64,000 nt of DNA from NCBI GenBank assembly GCA_028679075.1, contig JAJRCF010000006.1, forward strand, positions 44,927 through 108,926. Reading direction: 5' to 3'. The notes below the pieces were generated by a model. That model was not told the origin of the DNA. It ran no database searches and saw nothing but the letters and a program-made list of their open reading frames with translations. Shown here piece by piece: positions 1 to 7,571 of this stretch (the stretch's first letter is position 1; each line of letters opens with the position of its first letter). The translations under genes and the position numbers were made by a program. This DNA comes from Methanoregula sp. (GTDB lineage Archaea; Halobacteriota; Methanomicrobia; Methanomicrobiales; Methanospirillaceae).

Positions 1-188
1 ATCAGGGCCCGGGCAACGATGTTCACCTGCTCGGCGAATTCCCGGTATGTCCAACGGATATCCTGGTGCACCGAGACGACCGCCTCGGTATCCGGGTATT
101 TCTTTGCAATACTGTCGACCATCTCGCTGATGGTCATGCCCAGCAGGGGCACACCTGACGTCCCGCAAATATAACTGCCCTCAATCAT
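1..188 (-). CDS. AMP-binding acyl-CoA/acetyl-CoA synthetase family protein, N-terminus (truncated by window edge)
   Basis: Minus-strand reading from ATG at 188: MIEGSYICGTSGVPLLGMTISEMVDSIAKKYPDTEAVVSVHQDIRWTYREFAEQVNIVARAL, typical N-terminus of ANL-superfamily ligases. Confidence 0.75.
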   Translation of the reverse strand, partial: MIEGSYICGTSGVPLLGMTISEMVDSIAKKYPDTEAVVSVHQDIRWTYREFAEQVNIVARAL

Positions 189-343
189 TGCACCAGTACT
201 AAGAATCGAGATTTTATATGCGTGATGATTTGTCCGGAATGTGGTGCACCTGCGCCCTGACCCATGTACAAGAGCAAAACTCTTAAGTTTATACACTGCG
301 ATTTTATTGAGTCAGCACGGGAATACCGTCCCTGCTGGTGTAA

Positions 344-512
344 GGGGTTGTGGCCTAGCCCGGTATGGCGACGGGCTCCAGCGGTCTTTGCGTTCTTTGT
401 GCTCGCAGATGATGAACAATGGGTCTACTGACGTAATGGATGATGACCCGTTGGAGCACTGATGCATGTCGGAGAGACCCGTCGATCGTGAGTTCAAATC
501 TCACCAACCCCA
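344..512 (+). tRNA. tRNA-Trp (anticodon CCA) with 95-nt intron (exons 344-381 and 477-512)
   Basis: Acceptor GGGGTTG/CAACCCC plus discriminator A; D-arm GCCTAGCCCGGTATGGC; anticodon stem ACGGG/CCCGT with loop CTCCAG|A; T-arm GTGAG TTCAAAT CTCAC; intron between positions 37 and 38. Confidence 0.93.
382..476 (+). ncRNA. Intron-encoded box C/D 2'-O-methylation guide
   Basis: C box ATGATGA 409-415, D' CTGA 428-431, C' ATGATGA 440-446, D CTGA 459-462; 12-nt spacers 416-427 and 447-458 complementary to the spliced tRNA-Trp anticodon region. Confidence 0.88.
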
Positions 513-519
513 CGTTTTC

Positions 520-1017
520 TCATATCTGCTCTTTTATCGTGTTGGTTTTTTCAGCCGCTCCTGATCTCCGGTGCATTAGCCAGCCTCCGGCAAGTGAAAA
601 GCCAGCAAATACTGCACTTACCAGCATTACGACGGGAAAAATAAAAATGGCGTATCCCGTCACAAATGCCAGCCGGGGCATGAGACCGGGTTCCAGGTAC
701 GGGACATACTGGTTCGCGGAGGATACCGCCATGATCAAATTGCACCCGAAAAACACGCCAATGAACCCAGCACAATAAGGGACGAGCAGCTCACGGCCGG
801 CAACAGGATCACGCTTACGGATCTTCTCTGATATCGCCCCGGTGATCACCAGCAGGACCGGGACGATGATAAATGCCATGATGATGGTCATGACCGGACG
901 AAATTCGCCAAACCTAGATAAGAAAAAATCCCGGCCTGTGGAAAAGAGGAGCCAGATGAGGAACCCGGATAGCAGTCCCGGGATAATTATCGCGGCAAGA
1001 CATAATTTTTTGAACAC
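520..1017 (-). CDS. Multi-TM membrane protein of unknown function
   Basis: 165-aa ORF with four hydrophobic segments. Confidence 0.6.
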   Translation of the reverse strand: MFKKLCLAAIIIPGLLSGFLIWLLFSTGRDFFLSRFGEFRPVMTIIMAFIIVPVLLVITGAISEKIRKRDPVAGRELLVPYCAGFIGVFFGCNLIMAVSSANQYVPYLEPGLMPRLAFVTGYAIFIFPVVMLVSAVFAGFSLAGGWLMHRRSGAAEKTNTIKEQI

Positions 1018-1157
1018 TGCTGATCACTATTCTCCCGGTATCTGGGTGATACCATAATACGTTCCCGGTCACCTGCACCTTGGCACAGGATCTTTTTGGC
1101 CCGGTCTCATTGCGCCGTTCCGATCCTTTATTTCCCCCGGCACACAATCTCTCATCT

Positions 1158-1949
1158 ATGCAAGCAGAACTGCACCTCGTTGACGCGTTTACCCAGGCCC
1201 CGTTCCGCGGGAACACGGCCGGCGTCTGTATCCCGGACGGTCCGGCCGATGCGGCGTGGATGCAGCAGGTGGCCGCGGAGCTGAAGCATTCGGAGACCGC
1301 GTTCCTCTTCCCGGAGGGAGCGGGCTGGAACCTGCGCTGGTTCACTCCTGAAAAGGAGGTAGAGCTCTGTGGCCATGCCACGCTCGCCGCTGCGTTCGTG
1401 CTCTGGGAGACCGGTCGCCTTGCTCGCGACAAGGCGATCGTCTTTGAGACCCTCTCCGGCAAGCTGACGATCCGGCAGGACGGGGAATGGATCAGCATGG
1501 ACTTCCCGGCGCAACCGGCCGCTACCTCCATGGCGATCCCCGGCCTCGGGCAGGCGCTCGGCGTCGAGCCGTTGTATACCGGCCGGAACAAGTTCGATAT
1601 CCTGGTGGAGCTGCCGCTTGCGGACGATGTCTGCAGCCTCGAACCGGACATGAACGCCCTCTCCGCCATCAAGGCACGGGGCATCATCGTGACCGCCGCC
1701 TCCGACCTCCCGCACTTCGACTTCGTCTCCCGGTTCTTTGCGCCGTCCGTTGGGATACCGGAGGACCCGGTGACCGGCTCGGCCCACTGCTGTCTTGGGC
1801 CCTACTGGGGAGAGAAACTCAATAAAACTGAACTCGTCGGGTTCCAGTGCTCAGGTAGGGGCGGATCGGTACGCGTGAAACTGAACGGCGACCGTGTTAT
1901 CCTCGAAGGCCACGCGGTCCACGTGTTTTCGGGAAAACTTCTCGTCTGA
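1158..1949 (+). CDS. PhzF family phenazine biosynthesis-like isomerase
   Basis: MQAELHLVDAFTQAPFRGNTAGVC...ETAFLFP...FTPEKEVELCGHATLAAAFVL...DPVTGSAHCCLGPYW motifs. Confidence 0.92.
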   Translation: MQAELHLVDAFTQAPFRGNTAGVCIPDGPADAAWMQQVAAELKHSETAFLFPEGAGWNLRWFTPEKEVELCGHATLAAAFVLWETGRLARDKAIVFETLSGKLTIRQDGEWISMDFPAQPAATSMAIPGLGQALGVEPLYTGRNKFDILVELPLADDVCSLEPDMNALSAIKARGIIVTAASDLPHFDFVSRFFAPSVGIPEDPVTGSAHCCLGPYWGEKLNKTELVGFQCSGRGGSVRVKLNGDRVILEGHAVHVFSGKLLV

Positions 1950-1957
1950 TTTTTTTT

Positions 1958-2195
1958 ATCCTGAAGGTCCGTCAGGACCTGAAGGACGAGAAGAACGCAT
2001 CAGCGTTCATCGAAGGTCGGCTGATGCCTCCCTTCTCATTTCTCGGGTTTGATAACCCTCGAAACTTCGAATTCCGACCAGTCATCAGACTGGGAGGAAG
2101 AGAAGAACGCATCCGCGTTCTTCGAATGATCCTGAAGGAACCCGTCCGGGTATTCTCCTCCCTCAGAGTGCTTATCACTCTCCGCTTCCAACAGT
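1958..2195. repeat. Hairpin-rich modular intergenic repeat, copy A
   Basis: Short inverted repeats (AGGTCC-GTCA-GGACCT; GAACGC-ATCA-GCGTTC; GAAGAACGC-ATCC-GCGTTCTTC; AGAGTG-CTTAT-CACTCT) and exact modules shared with 14.2-14.5 kb. Confidence 0.8.
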
Positions 2196-2205
2196 AAAGG
2201 AATTC

Positions 2206-2772
2206 ATGGATCTCATCACGCCTGTCCTCATCGGCATTGCACTCTCGATGGACTGTTTTGCCGTCTCGCTCGCTATCGGGACATCGACAAAGACAAAACT
2301 CTTCAACGCGGCCCTTGTCATCGCGCTCTGCTTCGGGGTCTTCCAGGCAGGCATGACGCTGATCGGTTGGGCCGCCGGCACCGGGTTCACGAGTCTCATC
2401 ACCGGATTCGACCACTGGCTGGCATTCCTCCTGCTCGCGATCATCGGAGCCAAAATGATCCACGAAGGGCTTGAGGACGGGGACGAAGAGGAGGAGACGA
2501 TCAAAGTCCTTCAGTTCGTCCCGGTGATGGTCCTCTCCCTTGCCACGAGTATCGACGCGCTCGCGGTCGGGGTATCGTTTGCGTTTCTCCAGATGGATAT
2601 CCTCGTGCCCGCTCTCATCATCGGGATCGTGGCCTTCATCATATCCTTCATTGGCGTGATGTCGGGGATAAGGCTCAAATCAATTCTCGGGAAACGGATC
2701 GAGATCCTTGGCGGCCTCATTCTTATCGTCATCGGGCTGAATATCCTCTTCACGCACCTGACCGCAGGATAA
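2206..2772 (+). CDS. mntP: MntP/YebN-family putative manganese efflux pump
   Basis: 188 aa, MDLITPVLIGIALSMDCFAVSLAIG...SIDALAVGVSFAF, internal duplication typical of the family. Confidence 0.88.
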   Translation: MDLITPVLIGIALSMDCFAVSLAIGTSTKTKLFNAALVIALCFGVFQAGMTLIGWAAGTGFTSLITGFDHWLAFLLLAIIGAKMIHEGLEDGDEEEETIKVLQFVPVMVLSLATSIDALAVGVSFAFLQMDILVPALIIGIVAFIISFIGVMSGIRLKSILGKRIEILGGLILIVIGLNILFTHLTAG

Positions 2773-2795
2773 TTTTTCACGTATGCCCGGTTTTT

Positions 2796-3146
2796 TTAAG
2801 AAGAAGGGGTATTTGATCGCCGTTTCGTCTTCTTTCCCTCTTCGAGCCCGGCAAGCGCAGCAGGCAGGCACTCAAGTACCGTGACAAGCCCGGCCAGGTG
2901 CAGGTTCATTACGACTGCCCCCACGATCTCTTCCTTGTTTGCGCCTGCTTTCTGTGCCATCGTCGCGTGTATCCGCACCCCCTCGGGATTCCGGGTCGCT
3001 GTCTGGATGGCGACATTGATCAGCTGCTTTGTCTTAAGGTCGAGGCCGCATAAGGACTTCTGCACCTCAACAAGGTTTTCAAACCTCTCGGCAAGTTCCG
3101 GGCATTCCCGCCGGAAGAGATCAAACGAGTTCTTTGTCTGCATCAT
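2796..3146 (-). CDS. Carboxymuconolactone decarboxylase (AhpD-like) family protein
   Basis: LVEVQKSLCGLDLKTKQLINVAIQTATRNPEGVRIHATMAQKAGANKEEIVGAV. Confidence 0.85.
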   Translation of the reverse strand: MMQTKNSFDLFRRECPELAERFENLVEVQKSLCGLDLKTKQLINVAIQTATRNPEGVRIHATMAQKAGANKEEIVGAVVMNLHLAGLVTVLECLPAALAGLEEGKKTKRRSNTPSS

Positions 3147-3275
3147 GAACACTCCCTTCAGGTACACAGGTGCTGGCAGTCCCGGATGATAAGGCCTCGC
3201 ACGTGCCCGTGATAGCGCCGGCTCGTAACTTTATCATAGATTAGCGGCACATATTTGAGCAACACGGAGAGTTCC

Positions 3276-4457
3276 ATGTATCTTGTCGGAGAAGCACTTA
3301 TTGGCGATGGCGCGGAACTGGCGCACATCTACCTTTTAATGGGAGATAAGGAAGGGCCGATCGGCTCTGCGTTTGCAAATTCGGTCTCGCAGCTTTCAAT
3401 GGGGCACACGCCCCTCCTTGCGGTTGTACGCCCGAACCTGCTCACGAAGCCGGCCACCCTCGTTATCCCGAAGGTCACCCTGCGGGACATGTCGCAGGTG
3501 AATGAGATGTTCGGCCCCGTACAGGCCGCGGTCGCAAAAGCGGTTGCGGACTGTGTTGAGGAAGATGTGTTCAAGGGGATCGATATCGAGGGCACGGTTA
3601 TCATGGTGTCCGCGTTTGTCCACCCGGATGCAAAGGACTACAACAAGATCTACCGGTACAACTACGGTGCAACGAAGCTCGCCATCCGCCGTGCACTGGA
3701 CAAGTTCCCGGACACGAAGACGCTCGTGTTCGAGAAAGACCGTGCAGCACACGGGATCATGGGATTCAAGGTCACCCGCCTCTGGGACGCACCCTACCTC
3801 CAGGTCGCAATGGACCTCGTGGACATGGGCAAGGTCGCCGAAGTCTTAAAGTGTGTTCCGCAGAACGACCACGTGATCATCGAGGCCGGGACCCCGCTGA
3901 TCAAGAAGTTCGGCCTCTCGGTCATCGGCGAGATAAGGAAGCTCCGCCCGAACGCGTTCATCATCGCTGATATGAAGATCCTCGACACCGGCAACCTCGA
4001 GGCCCGCATGGCCGCTGATGCAACTGCTGATGCGGTCGTTGTCTCCGGCCTTGCCCCGGCATCGACCATCGAGAAGGCATGCTCGGAAGCCCGCAAGGTC
4101 GGCATCTATTCGATTGTCGACATGCTGAACGTCCAGAGTCCGGCCAAGCTGGTTGCGAGCCTGAAGGTCAAGCCCGACATCGTAGAACTCCACCGTGCGA
4201 TTGATGTCGAGGAGAGCGCCCATGCGTGGGGCGACATCCCGGCGATCAAGAAGGCGGCAGGCGGCAAGCTCCTCGTTGCAACCGCCGGCGGCATCCGTGT
4301 CGATGTTGTGAAGGACGCACTCAAGGCCGGCGCCGACATCCTCGTGGTCGGCCGTGCCATCACTGCCTCGAAGGATATCGAGCACGCAGCGGACGAGTTC
4401 CTCGACCAGCTGAACCGGGATGAGATTGACCAGTTCAGGGTTATGACTGACTTTTAA
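3276..4457 (+). CDS. Bifunctional formaldehyde-activating enzyme / 3-hexulose-6-phosphate synthase
   Basis: N-terminal Fae (GDGAELAHIYLLMGDKEGPIGSAFANSVSQLSMGHTPLLAVV), C-terminal HPS (FIIADMKILDTGNLEARMA...VATAGGIRVDVVKDALKAGADILVVGRAI). Confidence 0.95.
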   Translation: MYLVGEALIGDGAELAHIYLLMGDKEGPIGSAFANSVSQLSMGHTPLLAVVRPNLLTKPATLVIPKVTLRDMSQVNEMFGPVQAAVAKAVADCVEEDVFKGIDIEGTVIMVSAFVHPDAKDYNKIYRYNYGATKLAIRRALDKFPDTKTLVFEKDRAAHGIMGFKVTRLWDAPYLQVAMDLVDMGKVAEVLKCVPQNDHVIIEAGTPLIKKFGLSVIGEIRKLRPNAFIIADMKILDTGNLEARMAADATADAVVVSGLAPASTIEKACSEARKVGIYSIVDMLNVQSPAKLVASLKVKPDIVELHRAIDVEESAHAWGDIPAIKKAAGGKLLVATAGGIRVDVVKDALKAGADILVVGRAITASKDIEHAADEFLDQLNRDEIDQFRVMTDF

Positions 4458-4707
4458 GAAGTCAGAATATTTTTTTTGCGTTTCATTCATTACAAAATCA
4501 TCCGGTCCAGGGAGATCCGTCTGGCAGTAGGTTAAGCCGGCCCTTTAAAACTGAATAATCCCTGCGATTGGATTTTTTACGATACCGCTATTCCACGGAA
4601 TGCGATCTGAAGCACAATTTTTATCTCCGTATCCTACCAAGATTGTACAACTATCTAATCTTATACAGTTGACCAGACATCTGCATGTTGCGAGGCGATT
4701 ATTGAAT

Positions 4708-4941
4708 ATGACACAATCCATTTCCCGACAGGAAGAAATTGCGGACAAGAGAGTGGCCCTCACACCGAGCACGTGGGCTGATCTCTCCCGTCTGAAAGAA
4801 CCGGGGAAAACCCTTGGGGACACGGTAGCTGATCTCATTGCTGAACATAAGTTACGAACTCTCGAACGGGATCTTGACGAAATTGACAAGGATGCACACT
4901 TCGTTCCCTGGGACAAGGCCAAGAAAGAACTCGGTCTTTAA
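4708..4941 (+). CDS. Putative type II antitoxin of a RelE/ParE pair
   Basis: Small charged protein (VALTPSTWADLSRLKEPGKTLGDTVADLIAEHK) 12 nt upstream of a RelE-like gene. Confidence 0.7.
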   Translation: MTQSISRQEEIADKRVALTPSTWADLSRLKEPGKTLGDTVADLIAEHKLRTLERDLDEIDKDAHFVPWDKAKKELGL

Positions 4942-4953
4942 GGTAGGCATACC

Positions 4954-5220
4954 GTGCAGATAAAAATTGGGGACGATGCCAGGGCATTCATCAGGGACCT
5001 GCCCGAGAAAGACCGTCGTGTTATCGGGGAGCATATCGACCGGCTGACTGAACATCCCCATGCTCAGGGTGATATCAAGAAACTCAAAACCCGGAGACCC
5101 CGGTGGAGGATGCATATATCCTCGAAATACACGGTATTTTATTTTGTGGCTGACGACATGGTCTGTATCGACCGTATCATGAGCCAGGAACTTGCTCACA
5201 AGAAATACGGGAAGATCTAG
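4954..5220 (+). CDS. RelE/ParE family toxin
   Basis: MQIKIGDDARAFIRDLPEKDRRVIGEHIDRLTEHPHAQGDIKKLKTRRPRWRMHISSKYTVFYFVADDMVCIDRI, classic RelE/ParE pattern; GTG start. Confidence 0.82.
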   Translation: MQIKIGDDARAFIRDLPEKDRRVIGEHIDRLTEHPHAQGDIKKLKTRRPRWRMHISSKYTVFYFVADDMVCIDRIMSQELAHKKYGKI

Positions 5221-5268
5221 CGATCTTTGCCCGGTAAAATCATTTTTATTACCGCATGTGCGGGGAAC

Positions 5269-5309
5269 GAGAGTGCCCATGCATGGGGCGACATCCCGGC
5301 GATCAAGAA
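5269..5309 (+). pseudogene. 41-nt fragment copy of the Fae/HPS gene (matches 4212-4252)
   Basis: gagagtgcccatgcatggggcgacatcccggcgatcaagaa vs gagagcgcccatgcgtggggcgacatcccggcgatcaagaa, 39/41 identical. Confidence 0.85.
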
Positions 5310-5398
5310 AAATCCGTAGCCCCTCCTTCAGCATCTTTCCGCTTCGGGCATCGCAATCTTCCGGATTTTATCCTTCCCAGAAAATCTTCCCCCCGCTT

Positions 5399-6124
5399 TC
5401 ACACCGTCATCTTCCGGAATACCTGCATGCAGACAGCCAGCACAACCACACAGAGTATTGCAAGAATTCCCACTTGGATGAACGGTACCATGCCCGATTC
5501 CACCGAGCGGATCGCATCGATGGCAAAACTCAGGGGGTTGACCGATGCGATGGCACGGAGCCAGGGGGGCATCACGCTGTAGGGCATCAGGGCGCTCGAA
5601 GTGAAGAAGAGCGGCATGGTGATCAGCGTGTTGAACGCGGCATAGGAATCATGGTCTTCCACGTACAGGGCGACCGTTGTGGCAATTCCCGAGATGACGA
5701 GCCCGAACAGGACCAGGATCAGGTAGATCATGCCGTACTGGGCAAGAGAGAGGATCGTTGCACCGATCAGGGTGGCGACCACCAGGATGATCGTGGACTG
5801 GATGACCCCGCGGATGGTGATAAACAGGATCTTGCCAAACAGGATACTTTCCCGGGGAGACGGGAGGGCAAGGAACTTATTGAGGAACCCGAGGATCTTA
5901 TCGAAGATGAGAAGCGTCCCGCCCGCCATCGATGAGGCAAGCATGGTCATGACAAGAATGCCCGGCGTGATGAAATCCAGGTAATTACCGGTAAACGTGA
6001 CCGGCAGGGCAAGGCCGACAAAGATGAGCCATGCAGCCGGCATGATCAGGAGGGAGATGACGGCAACCCTGCCGCGGAGCCACTTGATCATGTCCCGTTC
6101 CATGTAATACCAGATGCTGCTCAT
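5399..6124 (-). CDS. ABC-2 type transporter permease
   Basis: 241 aa, six hydrophobic segments; overlaps the ATP-binding gene by 4 nt. Confidence 0.85.
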   Translation of the reverse strand: MSSIWYYMERDMIKWLRGRVAVISLLIMPAAWLIFVGLALPVTFTGNYLDFITPGILVMTMLASSMAGGTLLIFDKILGFLNKFLALPSPRESILFGKILFITIRGVIQSTIILVVATLIGATILSLAQYGMIYLILVLFGLVISGIATTVALYVEDHDSYAAFNTLITMPLFFTSSALMPYSVMPPWLRAIASVNPLSFAIDAIRSVESGMVPFIQVGILAILCVVVLAVCMQVFRKMTV

Positions 6125-7077
6125 TTGCGCCTCCGCAGCATGGTCCGGAACTGGTGATCGTCGAAGTTCCGGGGCTCGTCCTGGTTCCCGACCGCATGGA
6201 GAAAGACATCGTCCAGCGTGGGTTCCCGGAGCGAGAGCGAGTGGACGATTGCACCGTTTGCCGAAAGTGCCTGTGCGAGGTACGGCAGTGCCTCCCGCCC
6301 GTTCTCTGCCGTGAAGGTGATCTCATCTGCGGCCTGCCCGACAAGGAAGATCCCCTCGCGGGTGGGAATGCTGACGGGACCGGAAACTTTTGCGGTTATG
6401 ATATCGGTCATCAGTTCTGATTTCAGGGCAGACGGCTGCCCGAGCGCAACAACCTTTCCTTTGCTGATGATGCCGACCCGGTCGCAGTACAGGTCCGCCT
6501 CATCCATGTAGTGGGTGGTGACAAAGATAGTCATCCCGCTCTTCCGGAGCGCTCCGATATGCTCCCAGATCTTTTTTCTCGCAGCCACATCGAGCCCGAT
6601 CGTGGGCTCGTCAAGGAAAAGCACGGCCGGGTCATGGACCAGTGCCTGGGCAAGTTCGAGCCGGCGCAGCATCCCCCCTGAGTAGGTCCGGATCAGGTCA
6701 TCCGCCCGGTCTGTCAGTTCCATGACCGCGAGCACTTCATCGGTCTTGTCCTTTGCCCGCGGGATCCCGTAGAGGTGGGCAAAGAAGAGGACGTTCTCCC
6801 GGCCGGTCATCTTGATGTCGACTGCCATTTCCTGCGGGACATAGCTGAGCTGCCGCCGGACCTTCTCCCCCTCCCGGGCAATATCGTACCCGCAGACGCT
6901 CGCGGTCCCTTCTGTCGGATGCAGAAGGGTCGTGAGCATCAGCACGGTCGTTGTCTTCCCGGAACCATTGGGCCCGAGCAGGCCGAAGATCTCGTTGTTG
7001 ATAGAGAGGGACAGGTGGTCCACGGCACAGAGTGAATGATAATACCGGGTAAGATCGTGGGTTTCAATCGCGTTCAT
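6121..7077 (-). CDS. ABC transporter ATP-binding protein (DrrA-like)
   Basis: Walker A GLLGPNGSGKTT, signature YSGGMLRRLELAQAL, Walker B AVLFLDEPTIGLD. Confidence 0.93.
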   Translation of the reverse strand: MNAIETHDLTRYYHSLCAVDHLSLSINNEIFGLLGPNGSGKTTTVLMLTTLLHPTEGTASVCGYDIAREGEKVRRQLSYVPQEMAVDIKMTGRENVLFFAHLYGIPRAKDKTDEVLAVMELTDRADDLIRTYSGGMLRRLELAQALVHDPAVLFLDEPTIGLDVAARKKIWEHIGALRKSGMTIFVTTHYMDEADLYCDRVGIISKGKVVALGQPSALKSELMTDIITAKVSGPVSIPTREGIFLVGQAADEITFTAENGREALPYLAQALSANGAIVHSLSLREPTLDDVFLHAVGNQDEPRNFDDHQFRTMLRRRK

Positions 7078-7201
7078 CTGGTAACCTTCAGGTACACCCC
7101 AATCGTTGTGAATGTTTCGGATGGGCCGGTTCCGGCAGGAGGTCGGGTTTGCTTCCGGGAAATAACGGGCGCTTTCTTCAGGAACGTGGGGGACCGGCCA
7201 T

Positions 7202-7232
7202 CGGAAGCAAGCTCTTGGTTGCAACTGCCGGC
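7202..7232 (+). pseudogene. Second fragment copy of Fae/HPS gene
   Basis: ggaagcaagctcttggttgcaactgccggcg vs ggcggcaagctcctcgttgcaaccgccggcg (about 4261-4291), 26/31 identical, same strand. Confidence 0.6.
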
Positions 7233-7324
7233 GATCCTCCTTCAGAACCGCAAGGCAAAACCGGTACAAAACGCCATTTTTATATTTACAATGGTTTAAG
7301 CCCTCACCTGTCTCATGTGAGGTT

Positions 7325-7531
7325 ATGCTTGAGGAGTTCTGTGAAGGAAATCACTGCGATCAATACATCCCTTCCGAGGGTGGGTCGTTTGCACAGTGTC
7401 TCATGGTGCAGAGGGAATTATCCCGGGTCGGCAACTGTCCTCTCCGCTATGATCGGATTGTGGTGAAGGCGATCCCGGAAGCACGGACCAGTCCCGGCGA
7501 TGTCAAAGGTAAACACAAAAGAAAGAAATGA
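7325..7531 (+). CDS. Small four-cysteine protein of unknown function
   Basis: MLEEFCEGNHCDQYIPSEGGSFAQCLMVQRELSRVGNCPLRYDRIVVKAIPEARTSPGDVKGKHKRKK; isolated ORF with ordered Cys residues. Confidence 0.5.
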   Translation: MLEEFCEGNHCDQYIPSEGGSFAQCLMVQRELSRVGNCPLRYDRIVVKAIPEARTSPGDVKGKHKRKK

Positions 7532-7571
7532 TTTTTCCTCAAGATGAAAAAGATCTGAACTCAGAATTTTT

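Noticed and set aside
914-1687. 257-aa minus-strand ORF
   Set aside because: Antisense to the PhzF-family gene with no recognisable domain
5221-7320. Insertion sequence carrying the ABC cassette
   Set aside because: No transposase, terminal inverted repeats or clear target-site duplication seen; kept only as a duplication/insertion scar hypothesis
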